From NCBI RefSeq assembly GCF_004379255.2, contig NC_056037.1, forward strand, positions 29,671,012-29,735,011: DNA of 64,000 nucleotides, read 5' to 3'. The notes under the pieces were generated by a model, which worked only from the letters and a program-made list of their open reading frames with translations, was not told where the DNA came from and did not search any database. This document shows, piece after piece, positions 45,410 through 58,133 of this stretch; position 1 is the first letter of the stretch, and each line of letters starts with the position of its first letter. A program made the position numbers and the translations under genes. The stretch is from Salvia splendens. Its lineage: Eukaryota; Streptophyta; Magnoliopsida; Lamiales; Lamiaceae.

Positions 45410-47149
45410 ATTGTTTCAACACATAAATATAAAAAAAAAACTAAGTCTTGTGGATTCAAGAATTTAATCAACAAGAATTGAAGTGTTTCATTCACACAAA
45501 GGAAAAAAATGAACTAAACACTCTCCCTTAATTAGTCCAAAACCAACTCTCTACAGATAATAGATTATCACCAAAAATTACAAACCAACAATAGACACAC
45601 ACACACACACTACATACATATGCATAAGGAATGAAGAGTGATGTGAGATTCCACTATAGAAGTAAAACACACTCCTAATTAAAAAACAAATCAATTCACA
45701 ATCCATTGCTTTTAATTCCTTTTTCCTCTCTAATCTACTTTCTTTCTTTAATTGTATATAATATCTTTAAAACTTTATGCAACTTTGCTTTAATATTATC
45801 AGTATCTCTGCATTTATATGATACTTTCCTTTACTATTAATCAATATCTCTGCATTTACTTTACCACTATCACCATATCTCTACATCTATTCGCAGTAGT
45901 ATATCTCAATATCTCTACATTTCCTTTGTGCAATTTTCTTTACTATTATCACACAATCTATCTCTAAAATCACAAATTTTACCCAAAATTCCATATTTTC
46001 ATACGAAAGTGAAAATTTAGTGAAAAAATCATGAATTTTGACATTAAAGTCGATTTGTCACGATTTAGGATTCTGACTAAATCAAAACAACATTGCAATG
46101 AATATATTAAAACAATATCATTTTAAATATTTTATAGAATAATAGTTTTGTTTCGAAAAAGATTGAGATCTTTTGTAGAACTGAATAAGTTGCAAATAAG
46201 AATTTTTTCTTAAATATATTCAACAATTTTTTCTCCAACTCAAGTCCTCTCTGGATAAGATTTTATGCGACAATATTGTTAGTACTTCTCGCAAATCAAT
46301 TACCCTTATCCAGCCTATACTCAATGTTAGGAAGAAATAACATCAACTTATAATTAATATATTAAAAAATTTAATAATTGTAAATTGATTAGTAGGAATA
46401 AAACAACGTATTTTGATCCATTATAAGTCCAATGCATCCACATAAATTTGTTAGCTACTACTATTACACCCGCCATCATCATAAAATCATTTATCATGTT
46501 CTTGAAAATAATAATGTTAAAATGAGTTTTGAGATGAAATTGCAAACTAAAATAAGAATGTCCACACTGAGCACTATCGTTAGCATCCCTCCATTTGTTA
46601 GGTGCGCAAGAAGATTTAGGAGCCTATTCAGGAGAGGAAAAACAATCGTATTTGCTCAATTTTTGGCGTCAAAAAACATTGTCTCAAAATCCAAGCTTTA
46701 TTTAGTAAAAAGAAACGATGAAACATACACTAATTTTTAAAAATAGTAAATTCCTTAGAGAAAAGTAGAAGAAAGGTTGCATGTTTATGATTTGTTCTTG
46801 TCTTTTGTTTTTCTTGTCAAATAAAAGAAAGGTTGCATGTTTATGTTGCATGTTTATGTTTTTCTTGTCAAATAATTTTTTTCACAAGGAAACAGGCCAA
46901 TCATCTCCATAAAAATAAGTAGTGGAAAGAAAAGATAAAAAGGTTGATAGAATATAATAAAAGTGGGGATGTTGATGATGATCCCCTTATGAAAATGCTC
47001 TAATTTGAGAGATTCAATCTCATCATAGAGGGGAGAAAATGAGTGTTGAGAATGTGTTAAGAGGTGAGATTCTTGAAAGAAACAGAATGTGATCTTGGGT
47101 GAGAAAGGAGAAGGATGAGAGTGGAGAAAAAGTTGGAAGGAGGAGGAGG
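45410..47149. other. Divergent intergenic region between HPAT and PIP5K genes
   Basis: Shared promoter space: HPAT is transcribed leftward and PIP5K rightward. A (ca)n microsatellite lies at about 45595-45610. Otherwise AT-rich with no gene; small frames (46354-46740) look random. Confidence 0.5.
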
Positions 47150-49871
47150 ATGAGTGGCATTGTCAAAGTGTGGGAAGCGAAGTTGAAGAAATCTCGAGGC
47201 ACGGTGAAGAGGAGGGCCAACAGCATATTTGCAGCAATGTCAGTTGCCCATGTGGACGATGAGCATCCCCACGTCGACAAGGACTTCGCCAACCATGACA
47301 CCTACTCTGGCCAATGGTCGGACAACTGGCCCCACGGCCACGGCACCTGCTCTTGGGCTGACGGTTGCACCTACGAGGGGGACTGGCACCACGGCTGGAT
47401 GATGGGCCACGGCCGCTTCACCTGGCCCTCTGGAGCCGCCTACGAGGGTGGATTCAAGAGTGCCTACATGGAGGGAGATGGCGTTTTTGTGGGCTCGTCT
47501 ACTGAGAGGTATAATGGGGCTTGGCAATCCAACCTCAGGCACGGTAAGGGCGTCTGTCAATACTCCAACGGGGATAAGTACGAGGGCCATTGGCGCCGCG
47601 GCCTGCCTGATGGAAAGGGGAAGTATAGCTGGATTAACGGGAACCAGTACGTGGGGCATTGGAGGAGGGGGAGGATGAATGGGAATGGAATCATGGTTTG
47701 GGCTAATGGGAATAGATATGAAGGTAGTTGGGAGGCTGGCCTGCCCCGGGGTAATGGGACCTTCCGTTGGGTTGATGGTAGCTGCTATGTTGGGGTGTGG
47801 AGTAAGGACCAAAGTGAGCAGAGTGGGACTTACTATCCATCGAGTTCTCATTCGGGTAGCTTTGAGTGGGATCCTCAAGAAGTGTATTTGGAGAATCTGA
47901 GTGATTGTAGGATTCATCCTGGTGAGGAGATTAGTGACTACCCTTGTATGAAGATGTTGGACTGGCCTTGTGATGGGGAGGATGTTCTAAGGAATTCCAC
48001 CGTGAATAATTTGAGGGCGAGCTCTGTGGATGGAGGGGGGCTGAGCAATGCAGGCTCTGAGTATAGTTTTGATGGGAACAGTGCTTGCTTTGAATCTGGT
48101 AGAGATTTGGGGGAGGGGTCCCCGGGGACGGGGAGGGCTGAGGATTTGGATACAGTGTCTAGAGGGGTCGGGAGGCCACATATCGTTATCAAGCCAACTA
48201 AGAGGCAGGGGAACACTATATCCAAAGGGCATAAGAATTATGATCTCATGTTGAATTTGCAGTTAGGGATAAGGTAATTTGAGTTGTAATGTGCAAGGAA
48301 AAGAAAATGATGTGGATGATGTTGGTCTTTGAAGTGGCCATTTGTAACACATAAGTTTAGATTTGTTGAATGTATTTTCAAATACATTTGAATTGAGTTG
48401 ATGTTGCTGCAGGCACGCTGTGGGAAGACCTGCTCCGTCGACAACCCTTGATCTAAAACCTTCGGCATTTGATCCAAGGGAGAAAGTATGGACAAAGTTC
48501 CCTCCTTCGGGATCCAAACACACCCCGCCTCACCAGTCGTGTGATTTCAGATGGAAGGACTATTGTCCATTGGTATTCAGGTGAGGTAGTGTTATGGTTT
48601 TCTGTAGATGTTAAGTCACACCAGTCTTACCAGATAGATGTATGCTTTTTTCAGGGCGCTTCGGCAATTGTTTAAAGTGGATCCTGCTGATTACATGATA
48701 TCCATATGTGGAAATGATGCCCTTCGGGAGCTCTCCTCGCCAGGTAAAAGTGGAAGCTTCTTCTACTTGACCAACGATGACAGATACATGATCAAGACCA
48801 TGAAGAAGTCAGAGGCAAAAGTGAGTTCAAATCTATTATATTAATTTCAAATCTTGAATATGTATGATATAACATAGGAATGGTTGTTTAGCAGGTGCTT
48901 ATCAGAATGCTTTCAGATTACTATAAGCACGTCCGCGCCTTTGAAAACACCCTCGTCACCAAATTCTACGGGCTCCATTGTGTGAAGTTGACTGGCGCTG
49001 CGCAGAAGAAGGTAACCAACAACAACACCGATTCGTTTTGCCATCAATACTCTATCCATTCATTCTCATAATGTGATTGACTCAAGCAGGTGCGATTTGT
49101 GATCATTGGGAATCTGTTTTGCACGGAGTATGCCATCCATCGACGCTTTGATCTGAAAGGCTCCTCCCACGGCCGCCTAACCGACAAGCCCGAATCAGAG
49201 ATTGAACCAACCATGACTCTCAAGGACCTCGATTTGAACTTCATATTCCGTTTGCACAAGTCTTGGTTCAGAGATTTCTGCAGGTATAATCCAATCAAAC
49301 AAGTGTCAAATTAAGGAATCTAGTTTGATTCTGAAATATCTATGTCGTGTACAGTCAAATAGACAGAGACTGTGACTTACTTGAACAAGAGAGAATCATG
49401 GATTATAGTCTTCTTGTTGGCATTCACTTCAAAGACATGAACAGTGCCGGAGAGCCCCTACTTATGGGTGCCCGAATGCCCCTAGACAACGGATCACCGG
49501 ACCTCAGCCAGTAAGACGCTTTCCAAAATCAATCAATCAATCTTCTTATTCCTAACAGAAAAATGACAAGTGGTTGTGGCAGGTCGACAACGTTCAAACT
49601 AGGTGCCAACATCCCTGCACGAGCCGAGCTGACAGTAAGGAAAAACAATGGGGAGGCTCAGCTAGTGGGAGAGCCGACGGGGGAGTACTACGACGTGGTC
49701 CTCATTTTTGGCATCATCGACATCCTGCAAGACTACGATATCAGCAAGAAGCTCGAGCATGCCTACAAGTCGTTCCAGTTCGACCCGACCTCTATCTCAG
49801 CTGTGGATCCCAAGCAATACTCCAAGCGCTTCAGGGATTTCATATTCAGAGTTTTCTCGGAAGACGGTTGA
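47150..49871 (+). CDS. Phosphatidylinositol 4-phosphate 5-kinase with MORN repeats (PIP5K4/5/6 type)
   Basis: Makes PI(4,5)P2 at the plasma membrane; plant members of this subgroup act in tip growth and membrane trafficking. Exons: 47150-48273, 48413-48580, 48655-48820, 48895-49011, 49090-49283, 49355-49510, 49583-49871, giving 737 residues with consistent phases. Eight MORN repeats (Y-x-G-x-W/F, residues about 52-236: YSGQW, YEGDW, YEGGF, YNGAW, YEGHW, YVGHW, YEGSW, YVGVW) precede a variable linker. The kinase domain follows: [18 protein letters not shown], the ATP-binding lysine in [33 protein letters not shown], the DFG-equivalent [13 protein letters not shown], and [18 protein letters not shown]. 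The start could instead be the in-frame ATG at 47237 (MSVAHVDDE), where related proteins begin. It is convergent with the SirB1 pseudogene. Confidence 0.93.
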
Positions 49872-50662
49872 TGATGGATCCATCTTGTTGTATTTATAGC
49901 TACCATTTTTGTACCGATTCTTTTGGTGTAAGGCCAGTACACCCAAATAAGCTTTGTACACAACAACGGCAATGAGATAATATACAACACAGGGAAACAT
50001 ATACCAATTGTTAGTACCTCGTCATGTTTCCTACTTAGAATTCGGACTAGTTTTTACTTTTCATATACTTTGATTAATGCTTACCATTATTACATTTTTT
50101 GGCTTGTCTTTGGCCATGTACAAATAGTCTGACCTTTGAAATATTGCAAAAATTATTTGACTTGAAATAATCTGGAGACTGAGGTGGAAGACTCGATATA
50201 ATTTGGATAGTTTTATTTAAATTGTAAATTATGTGAAAATATATTTTTCGGTTAAGCATCAAAACAACTTGAAAAATATTCTTTCAGCATCAAACTGGCT
50301 CCATGTTAACGTCATTTTGATGCTCGAGTTGAAAATATATTTTCCAACTGATTTTATAATTTTTGCCAAATTAGCCATAAGTGCAACTCGCTCTAAGTAT
50401 ATTTGTAATTTCAACCCATATACTATAACCAATCTTTAATTTTTATAACCTAATTCTTTTTTATCTCGCTATAAACGTGACTATTTTAAAATCGTCAACT
50501 GAAATGGGGAAATAAGACAGATAACGAGGGGAACAAGAAAAATAGAGGCTGTATTCCCATAAACTATTTCCTATATGTGTCTATATATTAACCCATCAGC
50601 TATATACGATATGTATACATTATATTACTACAACATTTGCTAAATGAAATAAGACTTGGACA
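49872..50662. other. Convergent 3' region, no gene
   Basis: Untranslated ends of two converging genes plus AT-rich spacer. Nothing else supportable. Confidence 0.5.
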
Positions 50663-53600
50663 TTACCATGGTTGAGAGTTTTTGAAAAGGATATATTTAT
50701 GTGCTCCGGTTGTTTTGACCGACCAACCAACCTCCATCAAACTCAGGTTCAGCCGTACTACTAGTTTCTCTGCGGCTTCTTCCTCGACATTGGTGTCCGA
50801 ACCAGTTTGCTGCTGCAAAACACAATCCAACATTGAGTCGCTCAACTGAAAACAACTAAGGAGTACGTATTTTTGGAATTGTCAAGGCAGACCTTTGTGT
50901 TCTGGTAATGCTTAAGGAACTGCAGCGCTTCCTCGTAATATCCACAATGGTAGAGGAGTACAGCATAGTCTCTTAGCTCCTTAGGATCATGCTTGAGTAA
51001 AATAAGGCGTTCACATGCTGTTACAAGGCATAAATTGTTAAAATGATTATGAAATAAGGGCACCTCTGGATAGCTATTTTCACCAACACCGGGTATGCAC
51101 AAGCTAGAGTCTTTGAAGAGTGTATCTTGGGGTATAGTATTGTGTAGTTCAGATGGTAAAAAACCAAACAATTTGATTACATCTCATCGTTGTTGGTAAA
51201 TATCCAATGGTTCTATTTCCCAATAGTTATAGTTATGAATAAGATGATTATTCTACAAAGTCTTGGTAGAGGGTAACATGATCAGATCTCACAACTGCCA
51301 TATTATTGTAAAGATTCCACTAACATCCTGTGATGTCAAGTAATTCACTGGACATTAGACAATTTACCTCACAAATATCTTGAAGTTTTAGATGAAGTGG
51401 TCATGTAAGTAAACTGGAAGTAGTAAAATGTTCTAAATAAAGAAGATTAACCAAACATATTCCGGTATCTTCTTCTAGGACTTTTCTGAAATCCTGTTTG
51501 TCTATTAGAAACCTTTACCAAACTTATGAAAGAATTTAAGGTTCACCATGCAGTAGATGATGGACAATAAAGTGGCTGCTGAAGGAATACCATAGAGTAA
51601 GATACCTGATAATGCACGACGCATATCTCCAAAATGAACACTAGTCCAAACACCTCGTTGCAGCCGATGGCGGGCAGCCTTGGCAGAGGCAAGCTGTGAG
51701 GCACTGTATTGAACATAGAAGTAGGATGGCGCACGGAAAAGAAAGCATCCTTCATTTTCCCGTTCGGTTTGAAAGATTATATGATTAAATATATATTATG
51801 TTTGGTTCATGAGATTGAATCTCAAAACTTAATCCTAGATGGATAACTATATGATAGTGAGTCATAGTCTCATAGACACCCTCCCTCCAACTAAAATAAT
51901 ATAGATAATCATATGATAATTAGTCATAGCAACCGAACAACACCTATATAGATTGTATCTGAAGTATGATACTACCTTTCATTAGCATTGTTGGCACCAG
52001 TAACGCAACGAGCCGCGTCTGCGGCCCTTAGGAATGGACTCCTAGCATGATCAAGTTGAAATGGCCAGAAAGCATTCTTTAAATCTTTCAGTATCTGCAC
52101 AAAATGGGAACAACATTAGGTTACCACCAACCCTTTAGTTCCAAGATGCCAAGAGTAAAATAAGGAATTTTCCTTATGCCTAGCACATTTCATTAAATTT
52201 GATGATAAATAAACTGGTTGCCGGCTCAGTCTATAAAGCTACTGTAAAAGATGTAAAAGAATAAACAGAATTCTTGAAGTCTTAGATGGAATATTATAAG
52301 TAGGTCATTTACCCAGTGCATATTATCTTAGATTTGATTTAATGTTCAACGTGAGAGGCCTGCTCTTTTTATAGCAAATTATATAAATGACATCTGGCAT
52401 ATCTAGGTAAAATGGAAGCATACAATGTTGGACGCCTACAAACACATTAATGTGATTTCAAAATACAAAAATATAAAAGTAGCAAACATAACCATCAAAC
52501 TCAGTCTAGTCAAAGATTATGCAGGACAAGTTCAGAAGGATGCCCACAGCTGACCTTCCGTAAAGGATCATATGGTCCATAATTAACTAGACAATAATTA
52601 ATAAAATTATCACCTCCACTAGTAAAGATTGTGATGTCATAATATATATGTGATTGATCAGAATCTTTGCTCTTTTTGTTTTAGATACCCTCTGGGAGAA
52701 CTATGTGAATCACGGGGAAAGAAGATTTCTACATCAAAATTCAGAACAACCCACATTCGAAGCATCTGTAGAATCTCTGAGTATATAAGGGAGTGCATGG
52801 AAAGAGAGCCAGAACGGTGTGTTAAGACCTGTAAAAGAAATTCGTTCACAGTGATGATAAACCATACAATAGAATTAAGAGCGAAGTAATCATGGATGTT
52901 GAAAGGACACATACTGAATGGAGATACAGGGCACGGCGAAAACCCTGAAAGGACAACGCCACATTACAGTTGACACTCTGAACAGTAGCGTTAAATATAC
53001 AGTACAGGTTCTGATTAATGCCATCATGAAGGAAGATTTACAGAGACCAATTATCTCAAGGCATGAAGAAGAAGAAGAAGAAGTCATAATGGTTTCATGA
53101 AAGCCGGGTTTCTTATTGATTCAGAGATGAGGAGACAGAACAACAGTAACTATGTCGTGCATAATAGAGGAGCGTAACTTACTTTATTGAGGTATAGGAA
53201 AATTGTCTGGTGAGGATCTAAATGATGAGCTGTATTGAGAGCAAAATCCCATAGAGAGGGTATCCAATCTCTCGATGAAATCATCAACTGGCAATGGAAC
53301 AGAAGAGTGCGAGATGATGGAGTCATCTTCAGCTGCGATATGAAGAGCTGCTCTGGCTAAATCAACCCCTCTATTAATAGCGATACTTGTTCCTCTCTCA
53401 ATGTCAGAAGAGTCGTTTATCTGCGAGCAAAAACCTACCCTTGCAGCCTGTTCAACAGAGACATAGTTAAATATTTTGATCCCACAAGACAAACATAAAA
53501 ATAAATACTGAATCAAAGGAGAAGGAATCACATAACATATCTCTACTATAAATAAATCATCTTTTTGTGGCACTGTCAGCAGGGTTAACTAACTATAAAA

Positions 53601-54594
53601 TTTTGTTCTTGGTTACATAATGTAAATTCCCTTTACAAGGTCTATGACCACTACTATTGACTCACATTATTCCACGGCTAAATTCCACGAATTTACGTCA
53701 TGGGAGATGATATCCGCCATTTGTACCCGGAAAAAAAATATTTCCCGTGATGGGAAATACGCGTGAGCCTCTTGCGTGTTTTAACCAAACACGCTATAGT
53801 CTCTTGCATGTATACAAAACACGCGTTACTCTCATGCGTGTTTTAATTAAACACGCATCAAGCTCATGCGTGTTTGAATGAATGAAAAATCGACGCTTCT
53901 CCCCTCTTCCTTCACTCCCAGCAGCTCCCTCTGCACGCCCAGCGACGAGACGGCGAATTCGTCATCTAGCCGACGAAAATTGAAGTGAATCCGACATCTA
54001 ACTGCTCCCATTCCTCTTTTAAGTGTTGTTAGGTAACTTTTTACCCTTAATTTCGATTTTAGTTGGTTATAGATTTAGGGTTCATGGTTTGAAATTTTTT
54101 GTTGAATTATTGAATTTGTGAATTATTGAAATTGGTGTCGAATTTTTGTTGAATTATTGAAATTGGTTTCGAATTTTTGGTGTTGGGATGAATTTGTGAT
54201 GAATTTGGTGTTGAATTGTGATGAAAGACATATGTTAAAAGACATATTAAACTTTACAATGTTTATCAATCTTATTATTTTGTAATTTGTTCCAATCAAA
54301 AAATATACACCGTCAACTTTAGATTTGTTTAGTTCTCTTAACAATGAAAATTGATTTGTTTTGATAAACTAAGATTGTTGTTTGATGAAAATTGTTGTTA
54401 GTAACTAAGATTTGGTGTTGGATTTGATCTCAGAGAATTGAACTCTATATGAGCTGATTGAATTTTGAAATATAAGTAAAATATATGGAGTAATGTATAC
54501 TAATTGATTTTTATATATACACTTAACTAGATGATGAGCCGAAGATCCTTCTATATTATAATTAAACATGTTGTTAATTGTTGATTATATTAGG

Positions 54595-55095
54595 ATGTCG
54601 CGATATGGACCAGAAGATCCTTCTGTATTGCATTATCAGCACAGTCATATATCTCGCAAGGCGTGGGCAGGCGACGAAACAACTCCTTTCAATATTCGGC
54701 GCTTTGAGGGTCATTTTTGGGAAATAGATAATCATCACAGACGCGTGATTGATTATGTCTGCAGATTTGGTTTTGGTGGAGTTTTTTACTGTGGGAAGTC
54801 TCTAGATGTAGATCATGCTTTGATCACAGCTTTAGTTGAACGTTGGAGGCTAGAGACACATACATTCCATCTTCCCGTAGGAGAAACTACTATTACATTA
54901 CAGGACGTTCAAGTATTATGGGCTCTACGTGTAGATGGAGTACCCTTTACAGGAAATGGTTATTGTGAATTTGGGTGGAAGAGTTTATGTGATGAATTGT
55001 TGGGCTTCTATCCCCTTCAAAGCGAGATGAAGGAAAACGGTATCTTGGCATCGGCTCTAATACTGTTCAGTCTTAAACGTAACAATATTACTTAA
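54595..55095 (+). pseudogene. Truncated plant mobile domain (PMD) protein ORF
   Basis: Begins MSRYGPEDPSVLHYQHSH at 54595, just after a possible splice acceptor (tattag), and runs 166 codons: FWEIDNHHRRVIDYVCRFGFGG, DHALITALVERWRLETHTFHLPVGE, TITLQDVQVLWALRVDG. This is the N-terminal half of the aminotransferase-like plant mobile domain, as in MAIN/MAIL1 and in the so-called serine/threonine phosphatase 7 long-form homologues. It loses similarity after ELLGFYPLQSEM and ends at a stop, less than half the usual domain length. It lies convergent with the MURA remnant, within one pair of MULE ends. Confidence 0.75.
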
Positions 55096-55195
55096 GAATG
55101 TCATTTCAGTCTTAAACATGGTTAGAAAATCTAAAATACTGTTCGTAAACATAATAAAATTCAAGCCTCAAACACGATTCTCAAATATAATATGA

Positions 55196-56176
55196 CTACA
55201 CAACACGTCCTAAAGTGCACTTTCTTCTATTGTGGTCGGTCTCTCCACAAAGGCGACATCGAGGAGGAGCTCTTGGCGCATCTTCTTCGCGCTCATCCAT
55301 TTGTTGTGTATCCTGCCTCTGTTGTACCGCCCACGTGAACGAGGAAGTAGCCGTGCTGGTGAACATTCCAACGTCCATTCAGATTCATACCAATAATCTT
55401 GGTGTCTCAATGGACGGCACGCAGCTGCATAAAATTGCAACCGTAAGACATGATAATAATGTAAGAATAAGAAGTATCTAAATACATACCTGCGTACCGG
55501 TGAATCCAAACATCTGTATGGTATCGGGAATCAACATGACTAAAGATGTCAACACTGCGTTCTCCCCACGAACAGATGGTTGTACATAGTCAGGAACGGG
55601 TTGCTCCCCACGAACATATGGTTGTACATAATTCTCAACCATCATATCAAGTGTCTCGTTTGTAGAATCTTCACATGATTCTGCACTATAATCAAGATCA
55701 CTTGGTTGAGAACCATCGGAACCATCACAATCAGAACCATCACAATTATCAGAACCATCTGAACCATCATAACCATCACATGTCACATTTGGTACATCTA
55801 GTTGTTCATCAACCTCCCTCCCAAATGTGTTGAATTCAAAGCTATGATATTCATCATCTCTCCTAGATGTCCCGACATCAAAACTATGATAATCATCTCT
55901 CCTAGACGTTCCAACATCATGATGAGTGATAGGTGGTTCAAATTGCAAAGCAGTAGTAACCGGAGTATATTCAATAAAAAGTTCAATTTGACGTGGATTT
56001 TCAGCAAACATATACTCCAACAAATTATCATCCACTGGTGTAGCTATATAATTCACCACTCCACTAAAAACCACAGGATGCCTCCATGTTAAATCAATCG
56101 TATGTGCATCCAAATCAATTCCAATTTTTTCACATATCATTGAAACTAGCTGATAATAAGATATATTTTCATTCAA
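55196..56176 (-). pseudogene. MURA transposase remnant (N-terminal and zinc-knuckle ends only)
   Basis: 56176-55496 reads as the N-terminal MuDR domain (ENISYYQLVSMICEKIGIDL, WRHPVVFSGVVNYI) followed by a long Asp/Ser/Gly-rich acidic stretch with imperfect repeats (VGTSRRDD, GSDGSDNCDGSDCDGSDG). 55378-55196 reads as the C-terminal CCHC knuckle (CRLCGETDHNRRKC) and stop. The DDE/MULE and SWIM domains that should lie between are absent; a GT at the end of the first part (ACGCAG|gtatgt) could still splice the two. Confidence 0.72.
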
Positions 56177-57444
56177 TATAATAAATGATTTTGCACGAGG
56201 GGATCATAAGCAACACTCAAACCTGGGAGCTGAATAATTTTCTCATCCCAATATAAACTCACAAACACCATCAAACCTGCAAAATAAGTACGACAAAACA
56301 TCATATACTCTAAATTCAACATACTTAAATAAATATTGCACAAAATTAAATACGAAAATTCAATACCAAGTTCAATGCTTCGATTATATATTTAGTTTAC
56401 AATGCATACATATAACTACATCAATGGCCTAAATTCAATGTTTTTCTTGTCACACAATGTCAAACCATGAACCCTAAATCTATACCTAACTAACATATAG
56501 CAATGATAATTGAAATTAATGGTCAAAAATTACCTAACACCACTTAAAATAGGAATTAGAGCATCAAAATATCGGATTCACTTCGATTTCCGCCGGCTAG
56601 AGACGTTGAGCGTCGCTGAGAGTGAGAGAGTGAGCGAGGTGGAAGTGAAGTTTCTGCCGCCTGGACTGGAACATGTATCCAATGCAAACACGCGAGAGCG
56701 TCACGCGTGTTTAATCAAAGACGCGAGAGCGTCATGCGTGTTTATCAAAGACGCGAGAGGCTCACGCGTCTTTCCCATCACTGGAAATGTTTTTTTTCCG
56801 AGTACAAATGGCGGATATCATCTCCCATGACGTACATTCGCGGAATTTACCCATTATTCCACATTCCTCAACAAGAATCACAGCACATTCTGTAATCACT
56901 TTCAACACGACATTCAACACATTCTTCCGCCATCAGCGACGCTATAACACAAAAACTTGCTTGCAGATTCCAGATTTTTGAGGGATAAAAATCAACACGA
57001 AATCAATAATATCATTCTGATTCTGCAAGCACACTTAGAAGACCAGACTTTAAATTCTGAATTCAGTTTAAATTCAGATATAAACCATAACAATGCTTTC
57101 CGTATTGATCACGACCTACTTAGAATAATAGTTGCAGATTACCGAATTTCGCAATAAAATTGATCGAATAGACTATTCCATTCATCAATAAGCAGCCACA
57201 CCACATGAAAATTTTTACTTAAAGCAGATAAATTGACCCTGGCGTGGGACGTATCTACGCCGGAAAAATCAAGCGCGTCATGAAGCACAAATTTGAAATC
57301 ATCTTCAGCAGATAATCCACATTTACAGCGGCAATTCAAGCTCCGAGTGGAAAGATGGAATTGGAATTTGGAGAGTGTCCATGGAAGAAAGTTGCAAGTT
57401 GATGAAGAAGATAATACTACTAAGCTACTCGATTGGAACGCCAT

Positions 57445-58133
57445 AATTGCAATCCAAAACTAACTATTTCTGGAATTATAATAATTTCTGTAGAAATAAG
57501 TTTAATCAGAAATTAAATATCTATCTTGTCTTTTTTTTCTGAAATATCAGGAGCGAGAATAATCAACTTTAAAAAAGTTACTCAGTATTTACTTTAGTAC
57601 TCTACACTGTAAAAGCATAAAAAAAACATTTTTATCCGGTAATGATAAAATCGAAAGATAAGTAACTAGTTCTCTTTCCGTCTCGTCTCACTCAAGCTGT
57701 ACACCTTTCTTTTTTAGTCTGTCTCATTCAAAATGTCCACTTACCATTGGTCGAGACGTGCGCGCCCATAGCTTTACACGCACAGCTCTGTCACAAGCTG
57801 TCGGGAGGCTTGCAACGTTGTTTTACATATTGTGTGCTATTTTTATACAACATTGCACATGCCCTAATTTCGAGTTTTATACATTAACAGTGAACTTTCA
57901 AATTTGGCCTTCATGAACGTATTGTTTGACAATTATCAAAGGAAACAGCGTCCAAAAAACAACAGGAAATGGAAGCAGACACAAATTCTTCTCAACAAAA
58001 GTAGATAGAGCTGTTGATGGCTCATCTTATTATTAAAAAGAGGACATGTGAGTAGCCATACTGATACAGCACCAAGTGGTGTGAACATAATGTCCAAGGT
58101 AAGACAAAAACAAAGCAGAACAAGTATCGAAAT
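57445..58133. other. Intergenic between GH2 3' end and SirB1 5' end
   Basis: Promoter side of the SirB1 locus and 3' untranslated region of GH2, both leftward. A half Stowaway-like end (ctctttccgtctcgtctcac near 57671) is visible without a partner. Confidence 0.45.

Larger units (their letters stand above)
53676..56852. mobile_element. MULE in SirB1 intron 1, carrying plant mobile domain and MURA remnants
   Basis: Long inverted ends: the left starts ggctaaattccacgaattt and the right, read reversed, gggtaaattccgcgaatgt. Both continue with tacgtcatgggagatgata and tccgccatttgtac. They are flanked by the direct repeat attattccac (53666-53675, 56853-56862), in the MULE range. Both sides carry repeated gcgtgttt / aaacacgc subterminal motifs (53770-53875 and 56690-56770). 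The interior has a plant mobile domain ORF (+) and, convergent, pieces of a MURA transposase gene (-) without the catalytic core. Now non-autonomous. Confidence 0.87.
50663..57444 (-). pseudogene. SirB1/transglutaminase-like TPR protein gene, decayed
   Basis: Related plant proteins carry a SirB1 N-terminal transglutaminase-like domain and a TPR-like tail; function is poorly known and a plastid location is likely. Exons recognised (minus): 57444-57238 (MAFQSSSLVV..., Ser-rich, possible transit peptide), 53447-53183 (NRGVDLARAALHIAAEDDS), 52944-52915, 52828-52614 (VLTHRSGSLSMHSLIYSEIL), 52094-51976 (ILKDLKNAFWPFQ), 51703-51606 (RHRLQRGVWTSVHFGDMRRA), 51017-50893 (ACERLILLKHDPKELRDYAV), 50812-50663. 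Exon 2 has lost several codons after SSPDNF and runs into TAA before its donor. The 30-nt exon 3 lacks about ten codons of the family sequence. Exon 4 (215 nt) is out of frame with a stop after KQKEQRF. Exons 1 and 5-8 are intact. Intron 1 (3.8 kb) holds a MULE. Confidence 0.8.

Noticed and set aside
47240..47917. 225-codon ORF on the minus strand
   Set aside because: Antisense to the MORN repeats; its repetitive Ile/Pro/His pattern is the reverse reading of the Tyr-Gly-Trp repeats.
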